From NCBI GenBank assembly GCA_903892415.1, contig CAITIQ010000152.1, forward strand, positions 1-44,988: a stretch of DNA of 44,988 nucleotides, read 5' to 3'. Each line of letters opens with the position of its first letter. Position 1 is the first letter of the stretch. This stretch comes from an uncultured delta proteobacterium (GTDB lineage Bacteria > Myxococcota_A > Polyangia > Polyangiales > Polyangiaceae). Shown here in pieces: positions 8,627 through 15,915 of this stretch. The notes under the pieces are model-generated. The model was given only the letters and a program-made list of their open reading frames with translations, had not been told where the DNA came from and did not search any database. A program made the position numbers and the translations under genes.

Positions 8627-9784
8627 ATGGGGCAGATGCGTTCCTTCGGCGATCTTCAAGCCTGCGTACCACCCCGCCTTGCGCCAAGTTGGGCCCATTC
8701 CAGTCTTGGTTGTCGCGGTCTCTTGTGGCTGCTGCTCAGCGGCTGCTCTTCGCAGATCGTAACCGAGCCGAGCACAGGGGGAGGCGGCGCTGACGGTGGC
8801 GGTGGTGCGGGCGCCGGCGCGGCTGGGGGCTCTGGAGGAACAGAGGTTGTGGGGGGCGCTGGCGGCGGCGGGAACGGTGGAGGCGGCGGGGAGGGCGGTA
8901 ATGGCGGTGCGCCCACGTTTGATTGCGCAGTTGCGCCCACTGCTCCACTTGGGATGCAGGTGTTACCAGGTTTACGCGGCTACCACGGGCTAGCGATTGA
9001 CCAGGCAGGATGGATGTATGGCTTGGATGTCGCCAGCAACCTGATTCGGTCTACCCACGAGGGGAACTGGACCCCCGTATTGGGTAATGTGTTTGCGGAG
9101 CAGATTGCGTTTGCTGCGAACGGCCATCTGATGATGAACACGTTCGAAGGGCTCGGCGGTATCACCCCCGAGGCTCAGCGATACACCATCAACGCCAACG
9201 TCTTCGGCTATGGTTTGCGGGTTGGTCCCAATGAGCAACTGTATGTGGCGGACGGCAGCTCAATCCAGCGCGTGGATCCGGCAACTGGAGTCAACCAGAT
9301 CGTAGTAAGCAGTGATGAAGTCGAGTGGGTCACCCATGCATTCGATTTCAGTCCCGCCCTGGACCGACTTTACGTTGGAATGATAGGTCCTGGGGGAGGT
9401 CAGGTGCGCGTCGTAACGCTTGATGAAAACTTCAATGCTACGAGCCCGCTGAAACCGTTCGCTGACGTAGCTCCAGACTACGCCTGGTTGGATGGGGTAG
9501 CCGTGGATATATGCGGTAACCTGTATGTGCCCAACTTCAATACCTCTCAGTTATTCAAGATTACGCAGGACGGCGTTCCGAGCCTCTATGTCGATTGGAG
9601 TTCCAACTCCACGCAGTACGGCCACGGCGTTATCTTTGGCAACGGGATCGGTGGATTCCGTGAGGATGCGTTGTATTTGCCCATGCCGTATAACAACCAT
9701 ACCGTGATGGAGATCATCGTTGGCATTCCGTCCCGGACCTTCGCTGGGGAGGTGCTCAACGGTCCAACCTCAGGTCGTCCTTAG
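8627..9784 (+). CDS. Gly-rich tethered beta-propeller (SMP-30/NHL-like) lipoprotein
   Basis: About 385 residues. Signal segment GLLWLLLSGC supplies a lipobox, then comes a tether of nearly 50 residues dominated by Gly. The body is a propeller-like series of repeats with G-Y/L-x-x-D and LYVAD/LYVPN signatures: GLAIDQAGWMYGLD, GPNEQLYVADGSSIQRVD, SPALDRLYVGM, GVAVDICGNLYVPNFNTSQLFKI, REDALYLPMPYNN. This matches SMP-30/gluconolactonase or NHL-type propellers, which bind ligands or hydrolyse lactones. Metal ligands could not be assigned with confidence, so a catalytic role is not claimed. Start choice is uncertain: ATG 8627, ATG 8636 and GTG 8597 are in frame. Codons in the body are noticeably less GC-biased than in neighbouring genes (for example GGTAATGTGTTTGCG). 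Confidence 0.8.
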   Translation: MGQMRSFGDLQACVPPRLAPSWAHSSLGCRGLLWLLLSGCSSQIVTEPSTGGGGADGGGGAGAGAAGGSGGTEVVGGAGGGGNGGGGGEGGNGGAPTFDCAVAPTAPLGMQVLPGLRGYHGLAIDQAGWMYGLDVASNLIRSTHEGNWTPVLGNVFAEQIAFAANGHLMMNTFEGLGGITPEAQRYTINANVFGYGLRVGPNEQLYVADGSSIQRVDPATGVNQIVVSSDEVEWVTHAFDFSPALDRLYVGMIGPGGGQVRVVTLDENFNATSPLKPFADVAPDYAWLDGVAVDICGNLYVPNFNTSQLFKITQDGVPSLYVDWSSNSTQYGHGVIFGNGIGGFREDALYLPMPYNNHTVMEIIVGIPSRTFAGEVLNGPTSGRP

Positions 9785-9876
9785 CAAGTCCACCTCCCAA
9801 GGCTCCCGAAGGCTGGAAGACAATGTTGTTCCGTTCAGACTACGGTTGCTCGCTGTTTGGCTGCTAGGCTCCCGGG

Positions 9877-10512
9877 GTGGGGCGTTCAACGGCATCGATT
9901 CGCGAGCGATTTGTTGAGTCGGGGACCTCCTCCTTCCTCAATGTGCGACTTCAGTTGGCCCGCCTCGAGGTGCCTGACGGAGATCGTCTGGAGCGGATCC
10001 TCCAGGTTGCTACCGAGATCTCCGCCGACCAGCTGGAGGTTGAGCGCGTTGGCATCTGGTTCTTTGACCCAGCGCGCACCGCGATGACTCAAATGGTGCT
10101 TTATCGCGCCTCCTTGCGCAGGCACGAGACCGCCGAGACGACGTTGAGCCTTGCCTCGATACCGCGCTACATCGAGGGCATCGAGTCCAAACGCGTGCTC
10201 GTGGTTGAAGACGTGAACACCAGCGAGGTTACGCAGGAGCTGACCGAGTATCTCGGCAGTTTGGGGGTTACGAGCCTGCTGGACGCTCCGATCTTTCGGC
10301 GCGGCCAAATGATGGGCGTCGTTTGTCACGAGCATGTTGGGCCTGCGCGAGCTTTCAGCACGCGCGAGGTGGATTTCGCCGCGAGCGTCGCAGACATGAT
10401 TGCCCTCTATCTCGAAGAGGCCGAGGCCTCTTCGGCGCGGCAGATGCTGCTCGCCCAGGAGAAAGAGCTGCTGGTCTCGGAGCGGCCCGGTGCGCGACCC
10501 GCTCGAGATTGA
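9877..10512 (+). CDS. GAF-domain N-terminal half of a split sensor histidine kinase
   Basis: This 211-residue protein (GTG start) contains a GAF domain at about 35-190: LERILQVATEISADQLEVERVGIWFFD, LLDAPIFRRGQMMGVVCHEHVG, FSTREVDFAASVADMIALYLEEAE. It ends in the start of the helical linker (RQMLLAQEKELLVSE) that in family members leads into the dimerisation/phosphoacceptor helices. Translation then leaves the family pattern (RPGARPARD) and stops at 10512. The next reading frame supplies the ATPase domain. The DHp region with the phosphorylated His is absent from both frames. I read this as the N-terminal half of a GAF-HisKA-HATPase kinase damaged by an out-of-frame internal deletion. An intact stand-alone GAF protein is possible but less likely. 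Confidence 0.8.
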   Translation: MGRSTASIRERFVESGTSSFLNVRLQLARLEVPDGDRLERILQVATEISADQLEVERVGIWFFDPARTAMTQMVLYRASLRRHETAETTLSLASIPRYIEGIESKRVLVVEDVNTSEVTQELTEYLGSLGVTSLLDAPIFRRGQMMGVVCHEHVGPARAFSTREVDFAASVADMIALYLEEAEASSARQMLLAQEKELLVSERPGARPARD

Positions 10513-10963
10513 TTCGGTCTTGCTCGATTCGCGGCCGCTGCTGCGCGCGATAACCGGGGATTCGGTGAACCTCGAGTGCAGCTTTGCGTCGCGCGGGGCG
10601 ATGGTCGTGATTGATCCGCTCGAGCTCATTCGCGCGGTGATCAATCTATTGTCGAACGCACGAGACGCTTCGGTCGGACGCCCCTCCACCGTGCAGCTCT
10701 CCACCGACTTGAACACCGAAGGCTTCGTGCGGCTGGCCGTGCGGGATCACGGCTTTGGCATGTCGAACGAGGTGCAGGCTCGGCTGTTTCAGCCCTTCTT
10801 TACCACCAAACCAGGGCGCGGTACGGGGCTCGGGCTGGCCGGTGTGAAGCGCATGGTGGACGCTGTACGCGGGACGATTCGCGTGGAGACCGAGCCCACC
10901 GAGGGCACCACCGTCAGCCTTTTTTTTCCGCGCGCATCCGAAGATTCCGCACGATCAGAATGA
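10490..10963 (+). CDS. HATPase_c C-terminal half of a split sensor histidine kinase
   Basis: This is the +1 frame relative to the GAF gene. From GTG 10490, with GGAG at 10479-10482 as a possible ribosome binding site, it gives about 157 residues. They include a full GHKL ATPase domain: N box ELIRAVINLLSNARDAS, G1 VRDHGFGMS, F box LFQPFFTTKPG and G2 GRGTGLGLAG, ending VSLFFPR. The segment just before it (DPLEIDSVLLDSRPLLRAI) is the usual post-DHp linker. It therefore joins directly to the point where the GAF frame breaks, with about 60-70 residues of DHp missing. Without a phosphoacceptor His it cannot autophosphorylate in the standard way. Either a decaying gene or an ATPase partner. The 3' end overlaps a minus-strand gene by 50 bp. 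Confidence 0.75.
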   Translation: MRDPLEIDSVLLDSRPLLRAITGDSVNLECSFASRGAMVVIDPLELIRAVINLLSNARDASVGRPSTVQLSTDLNTEGFVRLAVRDHGFGMSNEVQARLFQPFFTTKPGRGTGLGLAGVKRMVDAVRGTIRVETEPTEGTTVSLFFPRASEDSARSE

Positions 10964-11171
10964 TGATACCCACGAGAAACAGCGTGCCGCTGGGTATGAA
11001 CTGACGCGGGATCAAACAGATGAGGCTCGCCACGAGCGCCATGATGCCGAAGGTCTTGAGCACGTCGTTGGGAGCTTCATGATCGAGCGCTTCGAGTTCG
11101 GTGAGCGCGTCCTCGGGTAACGAAACGGCAGCGGCAGGAGGCTCGTGCTCGGGCTTCGGTTCGTCGCTCAT
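10914..11171 (-). CDS. Small two-helix membrane protein
   Basis: 85 residues from ATG 11171, preceded on its strand by GGGAG. The first 36 residues are acidic and Pro/Ala/Glu-rich. They are followed by two membrane segments (TFGIMALVASLICLI and GTLFLVGIIILIVRNL) and a basic tail RMRAEKKG, so both termini are probably cytoplasmic. A longer open frame reaches 11432, but that extension lacks a plausible start and overlaps the divergent HTTM gene. The stop lies inside the ATPase half of the split kinase (50-bp tail-to-tail overlap). Family not recognised. Confidence 0.72.
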   Translation of the reverse strand: MSDEPKPEHEPPAAAVSLPEDALTELEALDHEAPNDVLKTFGIMALVASLICLIPRQFIPSGTLFLVGIIILIVRNLRMRAEKKG

Positions 11172-11232
11172 CCGCTCCCGGTTTACGCTACGCTGAGCCG
11201 AAATCCAATGAGTTCGCGCGTTGAGGTGGCAG

Positions 11233-13188
11233 GTGAGCTGGGTCTCTAGACAGTTGGATGATTGGGTGCGCCTCGTCCAGAATTCGTGGCTCACCTTCGA
11301 TCGAAGAACGCTTGGGTTCTCGCGCATTTTGCTCGGCGGCTTCCTGGTGTTCGACCTCTTTCGGAGGAGCGCGGCCTGGGAGGAGATGTTCGGGGACAAG
11401 GGGGTGCTGCCGACCTTCGTTTCGACGAGCAAGCCACAGTCTCAAGGCTTCACGCTGTTCCATGGCTTCACCACGGCGCCGGAGTTGTGGCTGCTCTTCG
11501 CCGTGATGCTGACCACCTACCTGTGCTTGATGGTGGGCTTCAAAACCAAGCTGATGCAGGTGCTCTCCCTGTTCTTCGTGGCGAGCGCCAATGGTCGGGT
11601 ACTGCTGATCGAGAATGGCGGCTACGTCGTGCAGAACCTGCTGCTCTTGTGGACGTGCTTCATGCCGATGGGGGACCGCTTCAGCGTTGATGGGCTGCTA
11701 GCGTCCTTCCAGCGCAAGAAGGAGCGCACCGCGGAGGAGCTCAATGACCGCAGCGGCTTGCTGGATAGCTTTCGGCTGTCGCCCTTCGTTTCGGTGGTCG
11801 GCCTCGCGGTTAGTTTGCAGCTCGCGGCGATCTACTACTTCAACGTACTCCACAAGACCGGCGTTGATTGGAAGGTGAATGGGTCCGCCGTTCACTACGT
11901 TCTTTACGTCGACCGCATGGTGACGCCGATCGTGGGGGACATTCGGACCCATGCGCCGTTTCCTATTCTCAAATGGATGACGTTCGGCGTGCTCAGCGCT
12001 GAAGCGGCGATTCCATTCTGCATGTTGTTGCCGAGGCTTGTGATTGCAGGCTTCGACTTGAAGTTGTGGATGCGGCGCGCTGAGCTGGTGCTGATTCAGC
12101 TGCTTCACATCGGCTTTGGTTCGACGTTCGTGCTGGGGCCGTTTGCGTGGTCGCTGTGTGTCTTTTCGACGCTGCTAGTGAGCCCGCAAGATTGGACGCT
12201 CGCTTCGCGGGTGATGCGGCGTGGGCATCGCGCAAGGACGGTCGTGCTCGATACGAGTTCAGGGGCAGCGCTGCTCTTCGCTCGTTTGGTTGCTCGGCTC
12301 GATCGCTTCGAACTCGTAGGTTTTGCCGAGGCCGAGGGCCAAGAGGAGAAGGCTCGTAAGCTATTCGCCATCCGTCCGAATGGGGAGGTCGTAACCGGCC
12401 CCAAGGCGGTCGCTGAGGTGCTATCGGCGTTGCCGGTTGGTCCGCTCTACTCGTGGGTCGTTCGCATCCCGCCCGTGTCGCTCGTGCTCAAGGCGATGTT
12501 TGCGGCGAAGCCGCGTGCTGCTTCACGCTTCTTGGGACTGTCGCCAAAGCAGCGCGAGCCGGTGTTCATGGGCAGTATCGCGCGGACCGTCAAAACCAGC
12601 GGCCGCGTTTTCTCGGAGGCAGTGTGCGGCTTCGTGCTCGTCGCCGAGCTGAACCAGGGGCTTGTTGAACTCTGGGCAACCAAGAAGCGCTGGGGCGAAA
12701 CCATCGCTCAATACAACAAGGCCAACGGCACCAAGATCCGTACTCAAAGCGAGGGTATGGGCCTGATCCCGCACAAGATGCGTTACCTGCAGGGTTGGTT
12801 CATGTTCAGCCCAAACCCGGTGAAGGATGACGGCGTGATCGTCTGTGATGCAGTGACCGCCGACGGTCGGCACATTGACCCTTACACAGGGAAGGAGCCG
12901 AACTTCGATCTGATCAACGCCAAGAGTTACGGCTATAGCCAAATCTGGAGCGACTACTTCAATCGCATCCACATGCCCGGCAACAAGGCCTATCGCGATT
13001 CAACGGTGGACTACCTGCGGCGTTTGCCGGAGCGCTCAAAGAATCCGAATGACCGCTTGGTTTCGGGCGAGGTGTTTTGGGTTCGCGATATGAACCCTCG
13101 CTGGGGCACGCACAAATCCTACGGGCAAGTGAAAGAGCTGCTGTTTAGCTTCAATGAAGAAGGCCCGGCGCGGGACGCCAAGCGCTAG
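11233..13188 (+). CDS. HTTM-domain (VKGC-like) integral membrane protein
   Basis: About 651 residues from GTG 11233, which has GAGG six bases upstream; TTG 11221 is in frame as an alternative. The N-terminal half has the features of the HTTM domain, shared with vitamin K-dependent gamma-carboxylases: LGFSRILLGGFLVFDLFRR, GFTLFHGFTTAPELWLLFAVML, NGGYVVQNLLLLWTCFMPMGDRFSVD, an N-box LAAIYYFNVLHKTGVDWKVNGSAVHYVL, and several further membrane spans to about residue 330. The C-terminal half is soluble until a last hydrophobic stretch near 460 and contains YLQGWFMFSPNP, typical of bacterial HTTM proteins. The substrate and even the reaction of bacterial HTTM proteins are largely undefined. The stop overlaps the rlmI-like gene tail by 4 bp. 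Confidence 0.85.
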   Translation: MSWVSRQLDDWVRLVQNSWLTFDRRTLGFSRILLGGFLVFDLFRRSAAWEEMFGDKGVLPTFVSTSKPQSQGFTLFHGFTTAPELWLLFAVMLTTYLCLMVGFKTKLMQVLSLFFVASANGRVLLIENGGYVVQNLLLLWTCFMPMGDRFSVDGLLASFQRKKERTAEELNDRSGLLDSFRLSPFVSVVGLAVSLQLAAIYYFNVLHKTGVDWKVNGSAVHYVLYVDRMVTPIVGDIRTHAPFPILKWMTFGVLSAEAAIPFCMLLPRLVIAGFDLKLWMRRAELVLIQLLHIGFGSTFVLGPFAWSLCVFSTLLVSPQDWTLASRVMRRGHRARTVVLDTSSGAALLFARLVARLDRFELVGFAEAEGQEEKARKLFAIRPNGEVVTGPKAVAEVLSALPVGPLYSWVVRIPPVSLVLKAMFAAKPRAASRFLGLSPKQREPVFMGSIARTVKTSGRVFSEAVCGFVLVAELNQGLVELWATKKRWGETIAQYNKANGTKIRTQSEGMGLIPHKMRYLQGWFMFSPNPVKDDGVIVCDAVTADGRHIDPYTGKEPNFDLINAKSYGYSQIWSDYFNRIHMPGNKAYRDSTVDYLRRLPERSKNPNDRLVSGEVFWVRDMNPRWGTHKSYGQVKELLFSFNEEGPARDAKR

Positions 13189-14363
13189 CTGAGCCAGATG
13201 AACTTGAGGTAGCGGCCCTCTGGGAAGGTTGCCGGGGAGGGGTGATCTTCGGGGGGGCCGTGAACTTCACGGACGGAGAGATCGCTGCGACCGAGCACTT
13301 CATCGGTGAGGGTCGTCAGGAAGTCTTCGGCGGAGATATGGCTCGAGCAGGATGCTGCTGCGAACATACCGCCTTCGGCGAGCAGGCCGGCGCAAGCCTT
13401 GTGAAGCTTGGAGTACGCTGCGAGCGCCGTCTTCTTGGCGCGCTCGTTGGGAGCGAAGCTCGGCGGGTCGCAGATGATGCGGTCGAACCGCTCTCGGCTT
13501 TTGGCTGCTCCTTCCAAAAATGCAAACACGTCAGCGGTGACGAATGCGTGGGTCGAAGGGTCGAGACCGTTCTTGCGAAAGGAGCGTTGTGCGGAGGCGT
13601 GTGCTTTCGGCGCGATGTCGACGCTCACGGTGCGCTCGGCGCCGCCCAAAGCCGCAGCGAGCGAAAATCCGCCCGAATAGCTGTAAAGATTGAGCACCTT
13701 TTTTGCCCCGTTCGAGCGCTCTCGAACTCGCCGGCGATTCTCGCGTTGGTCGAGGAAAGCGCCCGTCTTCTGGCCTCGCGCGAGATCCACCTCCATCTTC
13801 ATTCCGTGCTCGAGCACGTCGATGGTGTCGGGCGCGGCTTCCCCACCGAGCTGGACCACGCGTCGGTCATTGGCAGCAGAGGCCTCGACGCGGCCGAGCA
13901 GACTGCTGACGCCGATCGAGGAGAGCAGCGGCAACAGTGTTTCGACCAAGCGCGGTACCCAGCTTTGCATCGCTGCGCCATCGGTGCGCAACACGGCGAC
14001 GTGCGCGTAGCGATCGAGCACCAAGCCGGGCACGCGATCCCCTTCACCGTTCAGCAGCCGATAGGCGTTGGTTTCGCTTTTCGCGAGCTGGTCACGGCGG
14101 CTGAAAGCCCGCGCGATGGTTTGCGAGAACCAGGCGGAGTCGAGCGGTTGGTCAGCGCCTCGCGTGTAGATCCGCACGGCGAGGGGCGAGCTCGTATCGA
14201 AAAGGCCGAGCCCAATCGTTCCGCCGCGCTGATCTTGTACCGCCACTACGTCTCCGGTGCGGGGCGTTCCTCCTGTTGTGCCGCGCAGGGCCTCGCGGAA
14301 AATCCACGGGTGACCCCGCCTGAGCGCTGTTGCAACGGAGTCATCAACCTTCACTACGATCAC
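13185..14363 (-). CDS. rlmI: Class I SAM-dependent rRNA methyltransferase, RlmI/RlmL-C type
   Basis: This 392-residue protein has an N-terminal PUA-like domain (about 1-75, HPWIFREAL and GDVVAVQD), a central EEHEE-like region, GQKTGAFLDQRENR at about 197-210, and a Rossmann methyltransferase core. The core shows motif I VLNLYSYSGGFSLAAALGGA, motif II VSVDIAP and catalytic CDPPSF at about 298-303, then SCSSH at about 338-342 with the second conserved Cys. This is the architecture of RlmI, which makes m5C1962 in 23S rRNA (E. coli numbering). Paralogues with other targets share it, so the symbol is by family. It is cytoplasmic. Its start at 14363 faces the plus-strand lipoprotein gene, about 30 bp away if that gene uses TTG 14393. 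Confidence 0.85.
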   Translation of the reverse strand: MIVVKVDDSVATALRRGHPWIFREALRGTTGGTPRTGDVVAVQDQRGGTIGLGLFDTSSPLAVRIYTRGADQPLDSAWFSQTIARAFSRRDQLAKSETNAYRLLNGEGDRVPGLVLDRYAHVAVLRTDGAAMQSWVPRLVETLLPLLSSIGVSSLLGRVEASAANDRRVVQLGGEAAPDTIDVLEHGMKMEVDLARGQKTGAFLDQRENRRRVRERSNGAKKVLNLYSYSGGFSLAAALGGAERTVSVDIAPKAHASAQRSFRKNGLDPSTHAFVTADVFAFLEGAAKSRERFDRIICDPPSFAPNERAKKTALAAYSKLHKACAGLLAEGGMFAAASCSSHISAEDFLTTLTDEVLGRSDLSVREVHGPPEDHPSPATFPEGRYLKFIWLS

Positions 14364-14392
14364 GAAGCAGCGCTACCATACGTGGAAAGCCG

Positions 14393-15421
14393 TTGCTAAA
14401 GCTCTTCCGCGCCTGGGTCCCTTTGTGTTCGTTGTTGGTCGTGGCAACCGTGTCCTGCGAGGGCAGTCACGGTGACCTCGCTGCCACCGGCGGTGCAGGG
14501 GGAAACACTTCGAGTTCTTCGACATCGTCCTCCTCTTCCTCGGGCGGTGGTGGCGGTTCTGCTGGGGCTCCTCCGGTGATCGAGCCTGATCTCCCAGACA
14601 AACTGACGTTGATTAACGGCAGCCCAGACCGCAGTGAGCTGCAGTTTTGCTTTGTCGATGCGGCTACTCGCTCGGGAGGCGTGCTGCTGCCGCCCCAGCC
14701 GCTCGCCTTTGGGCACAGCTTTCCGATCGTTGAGCCGGCCTCGGTATTGACGGTGGAGAGTGAGCTCGAGGCGATCGTCCTGGCGGGGGATCTCGAGCAA
14801 GTGGTGGGCGCAAGTTGCGCTGACCTTCTGCTCGACCCACCGGTGGGCGTGGATGTCGTTTCACTCGGGCTATTACCGTCCAACACCTTTGCCCAGCAGC
14901 GCAGCCTGGCTTTGGTGGTAACGGGGTGTTTCGGCGCTGCCGACGCAGAAGACGCCGAGCTCGGTTGTGGCGACGGTTACACCGGCACCACTCCAACGCT
15001 CTTCCCGATCATCGCGCCGCTGTCGCGCTTGACCGAGCCCTCCGCCGTTGGGCTGGCGGTGCTCAACGCGAGTTCTGCCTTCGAGCCGGTGGACGTGCGC
15101 ATCCAACCAAACATGAAATCAGCGCCCAAGTTCCCGCTGGCTTCGCAGGTCCCTCGCGGCGGGACGCTGCCATTTCCTCCGTACATCGCCCTGAACACAG
15201 CGACGCTGGGTGCCCCCAACGGGGTAAAGCTGTTTGCCAATCGGCTGGGTCAATCGCTCGAGGTCGAGGTCGAGCTGGGTCCGGCACTGAGCGCAGGCGG
15301 TCTCTCGTCTCTCGACAACGGTGCGAGCTACGTGTTCGTCGCGGTGGGTGCAGCGCCAGCCGCGCCCGAAGGCTTCTGGGAGCCGTTTAGCTTCGTCGTG
15401 GTCGAGGCCGACCCGAAGTAG
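14393..15421 (+). CDS. Ser/Gly-tethered lipoprotein, unknown
   Basis: About 342 residues from TTG 14393, preceded by GGAAAG. The in-frame ATG at 14330 would add 21 basic residues and overlap the divergent methyltransferase gene. The signal peptide ends in VATVSC, then a tether with a run of Ser (SSSSTSSSSSS) and Gly follows. The body begins KLTLINGSPDRSELQFCFVDAAT and has strand-rich text with NASSAFEPVDVRIQPN. It resembles the DUF4397-like beta-sandwich lipoproteins of Myxococcota, but that match is weak and not claimed as an assignment. Three body Cys (FCFVD, GASCADL, GCFGA) plus GCGDGY suggest disulfides. Surface or periplasmic; function unknown. Confidence 0.78.
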   Translation: MLKLFRAWVPLCSLLVVATVSCEGSHGDLAATGGAGGNTSSSSTSSSSSSGGGGGSAGAPPVIEPDLPDKLTLINGSPDRSELQFCFVDAATRSGGVLLPPQPLAFGHSFPIVEPASVLTVESELEAIVLAGDLEQVVGASCADLLLDPPVGVDVVSLGLLPSNTFAQQRSLALVVTGCFGAADAEDAELGCGDGYTGTTPTLFPIIAPLSRLTEPSAVGLAVLNASSAFEPVDVRIQPNMKSAPKFPLASQVPRGGTLPFPPYIALNTATLGAPNGVKLFANRLGQSLEVEVELGPALSAGGLSSLDNGASYVFVAVGAAPAAPEGFWEPFSFVVVEADPK

Positions 15422-15424
15422 CGA

Positions 15425-15856
15425 TCACTTCTTGGGTGGTGCCATCTTTAGACAAGCCTGCGGTGGTATGGCGAACTCGAGACACGGGTGAGGTCTGGGT
15501 GGCGGCGGCTTGACGACGGGCGAGCTCGTTGCTGGCGCCGAGCTGCTCGTCGCTGCAGAGCTGCTCGCCGAGGTGGAGGGTGCAGCAGCGCTAGCCGTCG
15601 TTGTCGCTGAGGGCGTGGAGCTTGTTGTCGGTGGGGCCGACGCAGAAGGGCTACCTGAGGAAGCCGCAACGCCCGCCCCGGAATGCTGAGCACCGGCCTC
15701 GGGAGTCGCGGGATCTGAGCAACCGCTAAGCGTCATGCCAGCCAGCGCTGAAGCAATGAAGACCGCGCGCCGCTGCAAGATGGCGTTGCGTTCGCTCGTC
15801 TCCGGGGAGTTTGCGTCCTCCGGTTCTGGTGCACGCTCATCCTTGGTCGCGCTCAT
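15425..15856 (-). CDS. Small Ser/Ala-rich lipoprotein with Tat-like signal
   Basis: This 143-residue protein has a long acidic n-region, then LQRRAVFIASALAGMTLSGC with Cys46 in a lipobox. The RR just before the hydrophobic stretch makes a Tat-dependent lipoprotein signal possible. After the Cys come about 60 residues of Ser/Ala/Thr/Pro low complexity, then a short end with two Cys (PHPCLEFAIPPQACLKMAPP) that could form one disulfide. It lies 59 bp downstream of sthA on the same strand and may be part of that unit. Its stop is only 3 bp from the convergent lipoprotein gene. No family recognised. Confidence 0.7.
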   Translation of the reverse strand: MSATKDERAPEPEDANSPETSERNAILQRRAVFIASALAGMTLSGCSDPATPEAGAQHSGAGVAASSGSPSASAPPTTSSTPSATTTASAAAPSTSASSSAATSSSAPATSSPVVKPPPPRPHPCLEFAIPPQACLKMAPPKK

Positions 15857-15915
15857 TGGTTCGAGCTTACGTTCGCTGCGTGCATTCCGCCAAGGTTGAA
15901 GCCTCGTTCTTAGAC

